From Euphorbia lathyris (taxonomy: Eukaryota; Streptophyta; Magnoliopsida; Malpighiales; Euphorbiaceae), in the NCBI RefSeq assembly GCF_963576675.1, contig NC_088915.1, forward strand, positions 33,571,501 to 33,635,500: 64,000 bases of DNA, written 5' to 3'. The translations under genes were made by a program, and so were the position numbers. This document shows, one piece after another, positions 21,360-33,524 of this stretch. Position 1 is the first letter of the stretch. Each line of letters begins with the position of its first letter. The notes under the pieces were generated by a model. That model ran no database searches. It was not told where the DNA came from and was given only the letters and a program-made list of their open reading frames with translations.

Positions 21360-23149
21360 CTATGTTAATCTGTTATTTCATATATATAAATAAAAGAGTT
21401 TTTCAATCAGATTGAATAGATTTATTGTTAGGTTAAATTAATTAATTGATTAGTTCAATTAACCTAACGATAAATAAGTTTTGATTACTTGTTAATTAAA
21501 ACTGATTATGCATAGTTCCTGATTATTTCGGTTGATAATCGGTTTTAAACAAAATCTAAAAGTTTTATAGTTAGATAATTAAAACGTTTTGTTTTATTAA
21601 ATCTAAAAGATAAAACTGTTTTATTATTCTGAAAATTGTTTTGAAACTGTTTTAGAACAATTATATATATTTATATTTAATATATATATATATTGATAGC
21701 AGTTCGGGGTCGCTGTCGCGAGGCGGCAACCCTGAATCGCTATTTGCGGCTGGTAGCTGCCTTGCGGCAGCAACCAGTAGCGGCGGACGCCGCTGCCTTT
21801 ACGGCAGCAGCGTCTGTCCGCTAGCTGCTGCCCTACGGCAGCAGCTATGCCAAAGGGCCGGGCCAATTAAATCGGCCCGGTCCGATTGTTGGTACCGGGT
21901 TTTAAAATTGTTTTAAAATAACCCATTATATATATATATATATATATATGTTTTAGAATATAATAATTTGTTTTGATTATCAAAATCAGTTTATTTAAAA
22001 GTTTGTTTTACCTAAATATTTGATATAAGTAATTCAAAGCATTAAATGAATTATTCGAATTAATTGGGATATGCATAACTGAAATTGGATGAAAATTAAT
22101 TTAAGTTGTTAATTTGATTAACTTAAATATTACATAAATAGTTTGTGTAATCAACCAATTAAATTTAATTTAATTGAGTCTATGCATGTTTGGCATTATG
22201 GACATATTAGACCATCTTTAATAGTTATTTAGTCTTTTGGTGTTTAAATAGGACTTGCGTGTCCTGCATTCTCTTACTCTCTATTGTATTTCTCTTCTCA
22301 TCCAAATCCCTTCAAGTAAATTGAAGTTTTCTTTGAAATTGAATATTGTTGTAATTCAAGGCGCCAAGGTGAAGATGGAGGACCCAAAGAGAAATATGTA
22401 ATAGTTAGTATTTTCCTAGGGTGACCCTTTATTCCGTTTCTGGCTCAACGGAATAAACTTAGAGATATGTCCATGATTGTCAATGTTGAATGTATGAATG
22501 TCTGATGTATGCTAAAGCAAATCAAGACTAGGTTAGATTATGAGACTTAAATAAATCCCTAACTAATCAAAAGTTAAGTAAATAAGCAAGTTATTAAAAT
22601 CGGTTGCCCCTCCCTAATATTATAATTCAGCCGGCAGTACTGGGGGCCTTTGGGTTGTTGAGTAAACTCAAGCTCGGGGTCTTATGGTAACACCTGAATT
22701 ATCGAAAAATTATTTTTCACGAATATGGGGTAATGCTTAAATTAGGATAGAATAATTGGATGAGTAAACTCATGTTGTTCTAACCTAATGGGCAATATGG
22801 TTGGGATTGATAAACGACACATATCAGTTACTAATGTGGTTAGTAACCCAACAACCTAGAAATCACATGTTTTGATGTGATTGATTACATGAATCTACCT
22901 AATGAATGAAACTAGCTTGGTGAGTAAACTCAAGGTGAAATTTCAGGAGTTAGGATTCTAGCTCACTAAAGGAATTGTGAATATCCTTCGAATTAATATA
23001 GAGGGTTATTAATTTGGTAAAATAGTGGGAGCAATTTAAAAACATAAAAGTCCAACGTATTTAAATTGTAAGTGAATTAAACAAATAAATAACATCCGTC
23101 ACCTTTTCTCACTCTCAGGTTATTAATTTTTCGTACTCTAAAACCAATC
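21360..23149 (+). other. Leader of copia A, PBS to gag start
   Basis: About 1.8 kb non-coding. An AT microsatellite lies at 21926-21950. The second half (22260-23149) is strongly conserved with the copia B leader (32640-33524). It contains TGAGTAAACTCA three times, at 22659, 22761 and 22921. Long leaders are usual in large copia elements. Confidence 0.7.
21750..21880 (+). other. Cluster of four GC-rich hairpins in copia A leader
   Basis: Hairpin 1: arms CTGGTAGCTGCC (21750-21761) and GGCAGCAACCAG (21766-21777), one mismatch. Hairpin 2: 21783-21797 with 21803-21821. Hairpin 3: TAGCTGCTGCC (21822-21832) and GGCAGCAGCTA (21837-21847), perfect. Hairpin 4: CCGGGCC (21858-21864) and GGCCCGG (21874-21880). 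The first three share a GCTGCC/GGCAGC core with a 4-5-base loop. The block sits in very AT-rich DNA and is absent from the otherwise similar copia B leader. It could be an RNA packaging or dimerisation signal, or an inserted foreign piece. Confidence 0.75.
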
Positions 23150-26100
23150 ATGTCGAAACCCGATCTAAGAAATATCCTTACCGATAACAAGTTGAATGGT
23201 TCAAACTTCGCCGACTGGTTTCGTAACCTCAAAATTGTTTTGAAGTTCGAAAAGATAAGGTATGTACTCGATACATCGATACCCGCTCTTCCGGCTGATG
23301 ATACACCCATTGAAGAGATTGATGCCTATCAGAAGCATAAATCCGATGATGAACACGCTGGGTGCATCATACTTGCATCGATGACACCAGATCTGCAAAG
23401 GCAACATGAGGAAATGGATGCCTATTCTATTGTCATGCACTTAAAAGAGCTGTTCGGGAAACAGACTCGCTGTGAACGTTTTGAGATATCAAAACTGCTG
23501 TTTCGCTGCAAGATGCAAGAGAGCACATCTGTTATGACACGTTGTGTCAAGATGATTGGCTATATCACCAAACTTTCTAGTATTGGCTTCACGATGGATC
23601 ATGAGCTAAGTGTCGACTTACTTCTTACACCCCTCCCAGAAAGTTATTCACAGTTCACCATAAACTACCAAATGAATGACTTAAAGACCTCTCTTGAAGA
23701 GCTCGCCAATATGCTCAAGACAGTTGAGACAAATGTGAAGAAAGATAAAGTGGTACCCGCTCTTGTGATTGAGGGATCAAAGAAGAGGAAGGGGAATTTT
23801 CCCAATCCAAAATATCCCAAGAAGAACAAGGGAGGCAAGCCGGCCCAAGCTAAAGGAAAGCAAGTCAAGAAGCCCAAAGGGGAATGCCACTTCTGTGGTA
23901 AAGATGGGCATTGGAGGAGAAATTGTAAGGAGTACCTAGCTTCTCTCAAGAAGGGAAAGGACGATGCTTCAACTTCTGGTATGTTCTATATTGAAATTAA
24001 CTCAATTTCGCAGTCTGAATCTTGGGTATTAGATACCGGATGTGGATCTCATATTTGTATGAATATGCAGGAACTAAAACAGACTAGAGAATTGAAGAAA
24101 GGAGACATAAACTTGCGAGTTGGAAATGGTGCAAGGGTTGCCGCACTCGTAATTGGAAACTATGATCTACATCTACCATCAGGACTTGTAGTAGTGTTAA
24201 GGAACTGTTTGTATGTTCCGGATATGTCTCGTAACATTATTTCTATTAGCTGTCTAGTAGAAGATGGCTTTCATGTTTCAATTAAGAACAATAATTGTGA
24301 ATTTTATAGAAACAAAGTTTTCTATTTTTCTGGAATATCATTGAATGGGATTTATGTTTTGAATGATAAAGTTTCTGCTTTCACAATTGATACCAAAAGA
24401 CTTAGATTAGATAACTCAACTTACTTGTGGCATTGTCGTTTAGGCCATATAAACCAGAGATGCATGCTTAAGCTACATCAAGATGGGCTTATAGACTCAA
24501 TTGATTGTGAATCGATGGGAACGTGTGAGTCATGTTTAAAAGGAAAAATGACAAAGACACCCTTTAGCAATAAAGGTCAGCGTGTATCAGACACTCTAGG
24601 ATTAATACATTCAGATGTATGTGGTCTTATGTCAGTCCAAGCAAGAGGAGGATTCAGATACTTCATTAGTTTCATAGATGATCATACTAGATATGGTTAT
24701 ATCTATTTGATGAAACACAAGTCAAAAGCTTTTGAGAAATTCAAATGCTTTAAGAATGAAGTTGAGAATCAAACAGGAAAGACTATCAAAATACTTCGAT
24801 CTGATCGAGGTGGAGAATATCTTTTTGAAGAATTTATGAGTTATCTAAATGAATGTGGAATATGCTCACATTGGACACCTCCTTATACACCACAACACAA
24901 TGGTGTATTAGAAAGGAGAAATCGCACCTTACTAGATATGGTACGATCCATGATGAGCACCACTGCTCTTCCAAAATCATTCTGGGGCTATGCCTTAGAA
25001 ACTGCCCTATTTACCTTAAACCGAGTTCCAACCAAATCCGTCAGTTCCACACCATTCGAACTGTTCGTTGGTAGAAAACCCATCTTCTCTTTCATAAGAA
25101 TATGAGGATGTTCAGCATACGTCAAACGTATTGTGTCAGATAAATTAGATCCCAAATCTGACAAGTGTTTCTTCATTGGATACCCAAAGGAAACTATCCA
25201 GATGACCAAAAGGTAATAGTATCCAAACACGCAGTGTTTCTAGAGAAAGAGTTTCTGGAAGAAACAGAGAATGGAAGCGCGATTGAACTTGAAGAAGTTC
25301 AAGAGGAATCACATGTTGAAAATGCGGAAGAAGTTGAACCCGAACCCGTTTCACTAGATGAAACAAAAGTGTCATATCCTACACGTAGGTCTCAGAGAAT
25401 TCGTGAACTCCCAGTTAGATATGGTTTTTTAGTGGGAGATAACGAACTGGTTCCCGTGTTAGACGATGAACCTGAAACCTACGAAGAAACTCTTGCTAGT
25501 CCAGAATCTAAAGCATGGCTTGAAGCCATGAATTCTGAAATGGACTCCATGTATACTAACCAAGTGTGGACTTTGGTTGATCCACCCGAAGGGATAAAAC
25601 CCATTGGGTGCAGGTGGATCTTCAAGAAGAAGACTGACATGGATGGAAAGGTTAGTACCTACAAAGCTAGGTTAGTAGCGAAAGGATATCGTAAAAAACA
25701 ATGTATTGACTATGACGAGACTTTCTCTCCAGTAGCCATGTTCAAATCCATCAGAATATTGCTTGCAATTGCCGCTCATTTTGATTATGAGATTTGGCAA
25801 ATGGATGTGAAAACAACTTTCCTAAATGGAAACCTACTTGAGGATGTATACATGATGCAACCTGAAGGTTTCACATCGAATGATGCAACCAAGGTTTGCA
25901 AACTTCAAAGGTCCATTTATGGACTCAAGCAAGCATCTAGGAGCTGGAACAAGCGTTTTGATGAAACCATAAAACAATTTGGTTTCGAACAAAACTCAGA
26001 AGAGGCTTGTGTTTACAAGAAGACAAGTGGTAGCTCAGTCGTTTTCTTAGTACTATATGTTGATGATATACTACTTATGGGAAACGATGTGGCAATGTTG

Positions 26101-26254
26101 CAAACAGTAAAAGTTTGGTTATCGGGTAATTTCTCCATGAAAGACTTGGGAGAAGCAGCCTACATCTTAGGGATCAAGATCTATCACGATAGATCAAGGA
26201 GACTTCTCGGACTATCCCAATCTACATATATTGACAAAGTGCTAAAACGTTTTG
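23150..26254 (+). pseudogene. gag-pol: gag-pol of copia A, broken
   Basis: Open from ATG 23150 to 25105. Gag has a UBN2-like region; its zinc knuckle is CHFCGKDGHWRRNC (about residues 245-258). Protease follows (VLDTGCGSHIC, about 292-302), then the GAG-pre-integrase zone and the integrase core with Asp in HSDVCG, Asp in SDRGGEY and Glu in LERRNRT. A TGA at 25103 replaces the TGG of copia B (25103 region reads ATATGAGG), and a 19-base deletion near 25190 shifts the frame. RT then runs from 25165 with YVDDILLMG near 26058 and stops matching copia B after 26254, at foreign sequence. Confidence 0.87.
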
Positions 26255-28452
26255 ACATTGATAACAACTCAAATTATTCTTGAATAAGGAATAAGGGAAA
26301 ATAAATAGAAATAATGGCAAACCATTATTCCTTCTAAAAGAGATATTTATGCATGATTAATATGGAATTAATGACAATTATTGCAGGATTAATGCAGGGG
26401 TGAATATATAAATAACGAAGAAAAGGAAGGAGTTTCTAGCATTATGCCACATCACGTGGACCATAGCGAGATACGCCATAACAAGATACGCCCGATGAGA
26501 GCGAGTAGTGGAGACCCGCCATAGCTCTCAAGGAGAGCGTACATACACCTTGACGGATCAAAGAATACGAAAAGACGCCTTTATTACCATCCATGAATGG
26601 GAATAAATACAATTAAATGGCAATTAATAGCCATTAAAGGGGAATAAAGACTTGACTGTTCGAATACCTCAACTCTGAGGGTTTCAATACTAAATGCTGG
26701 GATTAATGGAGAATTGATAGCAATTAAAGATGAGTAATGACACAACTCTTCACCTGCTTCCCCATTAATGCTGAAGGTTACAGAAACCTATATAAATATC
26801 CCAGCTTCCTAAGATCAAAGGTACACTTACTGATTCTCTACTTTTGTGCTTACAGTTTATTCTCAGAAATATTACTGACTTTGGCATCGGAGTGTCCCCG
26901 GCCGATCCCAACGGCGCCTCACATGGAAGTGCTCCGATCAAGGATTTTTCCACAAGTTATCAATTGGTGCGGTGAAGGTGGATCTCTAACAAACAAGAGA
27001 TCACAAAATCTTGATTGTATAGAGTTTCACAAAGAACAAAACAATGGAGTCAACGGAATAGAAATCTCAATCTCAAACCTTGGCTCAATCAGTACAAACA
27101 AATCTATCCAAAGATAGGCATCTCTACAGATTGGTGGGAAGAGTTTTCTACATAAAATCTGGAATTTTATGAAAAAGATAAGTTTTCTCCCCTTTCTTAT
27201 TCCATTTTTAATTAAAGAAAATTGAGATCCCTCACTCTTATAAAGTGCTATGAATATCATTACATGTTATTATGATAAATCTAATAAACTGTGAAAGATG
27301 AAGTCATAGACACAAATCTTTCATTAAATCTTGCATGCTTACTATGCCCTCATATTTTTATGCATGACAAGTATAATATGATATTATCATTGAATTAGTA
27401 CAAACGCATGTATAAGACCCGTAATCTTGGGATTTACAAAAAAAAAAATTCATCCATTCAATGTGATTTTGTCATTTGATATTAAAATATCATAAAAGGG
27501 CTCATGTAATTACAAATGATTTAGATCTGGTCGTCTTTTGGATGAACATGCATATAACTATTAGAAGAAATTACAAAAAAATCATATTTGGTTTTTCCTT
27601 GTACAATTCACCATCTATATATGGCTTTTCTCCTATATAGTACTTTTAATATCAGAAATTCATATTTTTGAATATTGTTTTGTCAAACAGTTATTTCATT
27701 CCCTTTTTTACAAGGATGTGTCTATTCATATAAAAACTGTTTATTTGACATTGTTAGAATTTCTGTTACCAACACAAGAGACTTGAAAATATTGAGTCTA
27801 TTTGTAATTATCTTGTAATTGTCCCTAACTATTAAGGCCATTATGGGCTGATGAATTACCAAATTGGATAAACAAAACTTTCATATCCTGAGCTAACTAC
27901 AAAATAGTGCAAGTGTCGGTTTCGGATCAGAACATTAATTTATGCAAAATTCTTAGGATATACATGAGAATTCCTTAAAGATTGGAGGATTGTATGTGAA
28001 GGTAGGTGAGAGTGGATTTTGAGTAATTTTCCTTACACTCCAAATTGGAGGAGAATCATGGTACATGTATTTTTCTTCCAAAATTACCCTTTCTCTTTTA
28101 TTTTATTCGTACAAATGAAATGATATAAGAGTAATTTTATATATAACTATATTATTAAATCATCACTTACCTTTCTTTAATTACACCTCATTCAAATGAG
28201 GCTTTAATGATCTCTGAATGCCATTAATGTATGGATGCACAATATTAATTGCAAGTAAATAGCAACTATGTAAGATATCTTACCCAATATAGAATGTCAT
28301 AACTTTTATGACGTTTAAAATAAATATGCTATCTTGGATATTAATGCGCATTGAAATACAAAAGGACATTATTCTTAAACCATTCTCATTATGGTTATTT
28401 CTTAAGAATTCATTATGATATTCATGTGCAGTAGCAATCTTTATGGTTATGA
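26255..28452. mobile_element. Foreign 2.2-kb segment in copia A pol, containing a gypsy-type LTR
   Basis: Replaces about 510 bp of RT/RNase H that copia B retains (36625-37135). Its left part ends like a gypsy LTR (ACAAGTTATCA at 26962) followed by TTGGTGCGGTGAAGGTGG, as in the inner gypsy PBS. The LTR start is not clear. The TATA region CTATATAAATATCCC near 26789, the start-site-like AAAGGTACACTTAC, and GCATCGGAGTG...GGCGCCTCACA near 26884-26922 are shared with the solo LTR at 51209-51820. From 27000 to 28452 I recognise no gene. It is AT-rich with no second LTR, so this is a truncated insertion with loss of target DNA. Confidence 0.6.
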
Positions 28453-28727
28453 CCGTTATACGTGATATTATAAATCCCATTACTTTGTACTGTGATAACA
28501 ATGGAGCTATTGCACAAGCAAAGGAACCACGGTCTCATAATGCATCCAAACATTATCTCAAGCGATATCATCTCATTAGGGAGATCATAGCCAGAGGAGA
28601 TGTGAGAATAGAAAAGGTGCCCACTGAGGACAACGTTGCAGATCCATTGACCAAGACGTTACCACAAAGAGCTCACGATAAACATCTTAGTTCTTCTGGT
28701 ATTAGTTTCAGAAACAACTGGCTTTAG
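28453..28727 (+). pseudogene. RNase H C-terminus of copia A
   Basis: Resumes the copia A reading frame with residues matching copia B (NPITLYCDNNGAIAQAKEPR, then KHYLKRYH and ADPLTK) and ends TAG at 28725. It contains the catalytic Asp of the CDNNGA motif. The first half of the domain (SDASH, TTESEY) is missing. Confidence 0.82.
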
Positions 28728-28741
28728 TCCAAGTGGAAGAA

Positions 28742-30077
28742 TGTTGGAATTTAGTGTCCTAAATACAATTGTTTTGGATTTTAATATTAATGAATAAATT
28801 GTTTATTTGGTCATTTGTTTAATCAGATATATAGCATTAATATGTAACTATATATAAAGACACAAATCTTTCGCAAAGGAAGTAATCCTAAGTTTATTCA
28901 AGTAGTTATAAAGTGTTCATACAAGCATGAAGTGAGACTATACTTTATAATAGACTGATAGACTTAAAGTAAACCCAAGTCAAGTAATATGTTATAGGGA
29001 TTGGCATATTGCTGTTGAGACTTGCATGTAACAGTATTTTCTGTCGAGACAGAAAGCTGATCTCACAAGCTTTAGATATTCTGATATCTAGACAGTTACA
29101 CGGATCTGATGAAGGAGTTCATTAGGATTGGGACCCGACTTGAGATAACAGAATGGAGTGATTTATCTAATGTGTCAAATGTTCATCTCATCGGTATTAG
29201 TAGGTATAACTAATCCTCAGACTCAAACATTCATTAATTAGTAATTCTGGATTGCGGAGTCTGATACTTTGATTCTGTGCGAGCACGATCCAATAGGTGA
29301 GAGCCTAGGGTGTGTGAGAGCGGGGTTGGGTATCACGCGAAGTAATTACAGAATGGTTAATGTCAGATTGAGCATTCGTCACTCTCGATAAATGGGAGAT
29401 ATATCCAAAGGGCCGCTTATGGAGAATTGACTGAAATCCTTGCAAGGTGATACATTTAAGAGTAGAAATAAACATTTCACTTAACTTATCTTTCAGAGTG
29501 AATTCAACCTGTACAAGTAAAACCAGACTCTTCGTTATATGTAACCTTGACACATTCCATGGTTATAAGGAATTGACCGACATGATATAGTTGACGAAGG
29601 ATCGTATTATACTGTACCTAATACAGAAAGGTTAATGTCAGTTATCAACCTGACTTCTTAATTGCTCTGGGGGAATATCATAGGTTCTGCTAGTAACAGC
29701 TCTCGACGGTATTCCATTATATATATGTTGGAATTAATCGTAATGAATAATTTCAAATGATATATACGACTAGTGGCAATAAAGAACCTAATGGGTCGCA
29801 TATGGGACTTGGAATCGGAGGACGAAAATGTAATTAGTGGGACATACACATATGGGCCGAAATTTATATTAATTTAGGGATAAATTAATTTTATTAATAA
29901 TTATAATTTGATTATGGTTATCAATTAAATTAAAAGATTATCTGATAATATTAGTTAGAAGTTTTTATGTGATTGAAACTCTAATTAAATTATCCCTAAC
30001 ATTAATTAATTATTAATTTGATTAATAATAATTATCTAGATATAATTAGTTATTATTTAGATAATAGTAAAGTGTTT
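28742..30077 (+). repeat. 3' LTR of copia A, left fragment (LTR positions 1-1339)
   Basis: Begins TGTTGGAATTTAG after the purine-rich AAGTGGAAGAA. It matches the 5' LTR to GTGTTTA, where the sequence changes abruptly to the interior of the copia B LTR. It shares variants with the right fragment (39507-41071) that the 5' LTR lacks, for example GAGAGCCTAGGG and GACGAAGGATCG. Both fragments therefore derive from one 3' LTR. Confidence 0.87.
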
Positions 30078-31880
30078 ACTTAAAACCACCCCAAGTCAAG
30101 TGATATGTTTGGGATTGACATATCACTGTTGAAACTTGTATGTAACAGTGTCTTCTTTCCGACAGAAAGCTGATCTCACAAGCTTCATATATACAGATAT
30201 CTGGACAGTTACATAGATCCGATGAAACGTTGTTCATTAGGATTGGGGATCCGATTTGAGATAACAGGATGGGTAGATTCATCCTTGTCATCTGTTTATC
30301 TCATTGGTATTAATAGGTATAACTAATCCTCAGACTCAAAGGAATATTAATTGGTATTCTGGATTACGGAATGTGATGCTTTGACTCTGGTGTAACACGA
30401 TCCTTAACAGAGATGACTCTGGGGTGTGAACAGTAGACGTTGGGTATCACAGGAAGTAATTACGGAGTCGTTATATATTGGATTGAGCATTTATCACTCC
30501 CGATAAATGGGAGATACATCCATGGATCGCTTGTGGAAGACTCGACTCTAAATCCTTGCAAGGTGATAGCTTAAGAGTAAGAAATACAGATTTCACTTAA
30601 CCTATCTTTTTGAGTTGACTCGGCCTATATAAGTAAAACGAACGTCTCGCTATATGTGACTTGACATCACCCATAGTCATAAGATTCAGTTCAAGGATGT
30701 AGTTGATAAAGGATCGAATTATACTGTAACTAATATGGAAAGGTTAACGACAGAATCAACCTGTCTTCTTATAGCTCTGGGGGAATGATTACGGAATTTC
30801 TAATCTCATACTCTGTACATCATTCCATTATGCAAAGATTAAATATAATTCTTTGAAAATTAATTTAATAACGTTGCATACGGCTAGAAGCAATAAGAAC
30901 CTAATGGATCACACATAAGACTTGGAACCTAAAAGAGAGATAAATGTTAATTAATTGATAGAAGCCCAATTGAGCCCAATAAGGCCCATGGACATAAGGG
31001 GGTCGAAATTCATGTAGTGATATACATGAATAATTAATTTGATTTTGTTAATCCTAATTAGATTAGGAATATGAATTAAATTAATTAAGAGATAATTAAG
31101 TTAGGAGTTTTAATTAGATATATTAGATATATAATGAGATAATAATTAGGAATTCTATTCCGAATGGAATTCCTATTCAGTAACCTAATTCTATCTAACT
31201 AGGGATTAGATACAAGAGATTATAAATACCCATTCCCTTGAGAATTTCAAAATCCAAGCAAGCCATACCCTACTTGTGATTTTCGAAATTCACCTAGTCC
31301 AAGAGAGAGAAAATTCGACACCCCTAGTTCGAGGACGAGATTTCTCTACAGCTTCGTTTGATCAATTAATTTTCATCTATTTCTTTTATCCTTGATCTTG
31401 TGTTGATTAGTTAGAGGCAATCTACTTTGGTTGCTATTCAACGGTTGATACTAAATTAATCTTCCCGTGTTTTATTTCGTGTTTGGGAACTCGAAGAAGA
31501 AAAACAAACAAAAGGGAGAAATTCGTTTTACTACTCCTACATCAGGTCAGTTCACGATTTCGCGGATTTCCGGAGATTGAACCGTCAGATCGTCGCGATT
31601 TTGGGACAGGAGCTTCTAGACATATTCTTCCACGTTTCCACCGAAGGGATTGTCGTTCGGAGGTCTGGAAGGTCTATTTCGGATAGGGGCAGATTGGTAG
31701 ACAGTTTCTATCTCTTTTGAAGTTGTGGGCACTTCGTTTGCAACGGTAGATAGAACTTCTAAAAGGTATTTCTTCTTATCTTTCTTTATATGAAATAACG
31801 GTTAACGGATCTTGTGGTTAAATGGAAATAGGTTAAAATTTTTATATTTCCGCTGCTATACCTTAGCCTAATTTCCAATA
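30078..31880 (+). repeat. 5' LTR of copia B, truncated
   Basis: Corresponds to 37658-39506 of the 3' LTR. It lacks the first 230 or so bases and about 50 bases near 31120 that the 3' LTR keeps near 38700-38750. It ends CCAATA where the 3' LTR has CCAACA. Confidence 0.88.
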
Positions 31881-31881
31881 G

Positions 31882-31893
31882 TGGTATCAGAGC
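31882..31893 (+). promoter_or_regulatory. Primer-binding site, copia B
   Basis: TGGTATCAGAGC is an exact initiator-Met tRNA primer site, one base after the LTR. Confidence 0.92.
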
Positions 31894-32205
31894 CATCGTT
31901 AAATCCGTTATTTCATATATGAAAATTTAGAAGTTTTCAATAGGATTGAATAAATATTTATAGTTAAGATTAATTAACAAATTGTTTTGATTAATTAATT
32001 CTAAAGATAAATAAGTTTTAATTAATTGTTAATTAAAACAGATTATGCGTATGTTCCTAATTATTTTGGTTGATAATCATTATAACAAAATCTATTAGTT
32101 TTATAGTTAGATTGATAAAATCAGTTTTATTAATTCTAAAGATAAAACGGAAATCTATAGTAGTTTTTCCTATTTTCTGAAAATCGTTTTAAAACCGTTT
32201 TAGAA

Positions 32206-32251
<46 letters not shown>

Positions 32252-33524
32252 AAATCGTTTTTATATTTAAATATATTGTTTCAGAAATTGATAGTTTTCT
32301 GTTTTGATTATCGAATGAAAATTTGTTTAAAAGTTTGTTTTACCAATTTGTAAAGCAAAATGTTAAATGAATTAAAATCAAAATAATTGGGACGTGCATA
32401 ATTAAAGTTTTGTATAGTTATATTAATCTAAAGATTAATATAAAAGATACGAAACTATTAGAAGTAAAATTGGATGAAAGTTAATTGATAAGTTAATTTG
32501 ATTAACAAAAATATTACATAAGATAGTTATGTAATCAACCAATTAAATTTATTTAATTGAGTCTATGCATGTTTGGAGTTATGGACATATTTGAACTCTC
32601 TTTAGTCTTTTGGTATTTTTGAAATAGGGCCTACGAGTCCTGCCTTTCTACTATCTATTGTAATTTCTCCTCTCATCTGATTCCCTTCAATTCAATTGAA
32701 GTTTTCTGTAGTAGTATAGAAATTATTATGTAATTTCAAGGCGCCATGGAGAAGATGGAGGACCTAAAGAGAAATATGTAATAGTTAGTATTTCCTTAGG
32801 TTTGCCCTTTTATTCCGTCTCTGGCTCGACGAAATAATTTAGATGATATGTCCATAACGCCAATGTATGTGAATGTATGTGTCTGATGTATGCTAAAGCA
32901 AATCAAGACTAAGTTAGATTATGAGACCTAAAATAAAATCCCTCATTAAAAAGTTAAGTAAATAAACAAGTTATTAAAATCGGTTGCCCCTCCCTAATAT
33001 TATAATTCAGCCGGCAGTGCTGAGGGCCTTTGGGTTGTTGAGTAAACTCAAGCTCGGGGTCCTTTCGGTAACACCTGAATTATCGAAAATCATTTTCATG
33101 AATATGGGGTAATACTTAAATTAGATTATGATAATTGGATGAGTAAACTCATGTTGTCATAAACTAATGGACAAGACGGTTGGGATTAATATGAATAGCA
33201 TATTAGTTACTAATATGGTTAGTAACCCAATAACCTAGGAATCACATTAAAGATGTGATTGATTACATGAATCTACCTAATGAATGAGACTAGCTTGTTG
33301 AGTAAACTCAAGGCGAAATCTCAGGAGTTAGGATCCTAGCTCACTAAAGGATTTGTGAAATTCTTCGAATTAATATGGAGGGCTATTAATTTGGCAAAAT
33401 AGTGGGAGCAATCTAAAATAAACTAAAAGGCCTATAATTTTAGATTGATATACTTTAAGCAAATGAATGACATACGTTTACTCTTTCTCACTCTCAGGTT
33501 TAAATTAAACCCACTCTTATAATC
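31894..33524 (+). other. Leader of copia B
   Basis: Non-coding. An AT microsatellite of about 39 bp lies at 32209-32247. The distal 800 bp resembles the copia A leader. TGAGTAAACTCA occurs at 33039, 33140 and 33299, with spacing almost identical to copia A. The GC-rich hairpin block of copia A is missing. Confidence 0.7.

Noticed and set aside
27040..27200. Possible gag- or pararetrovirus-like residues (PWLNQYKQIYP, STDWWEEF)
   Set aside because: Too short, with stops soon after and no catalytic motif nearby; not enough to assign any family.
31483..31686. A basic 67-codon frame repeated at 39110
   Set aside because: Lies in the U5 end of the copia B LTR; the two copies diverge by frameshift, so it is not maintained as coding.
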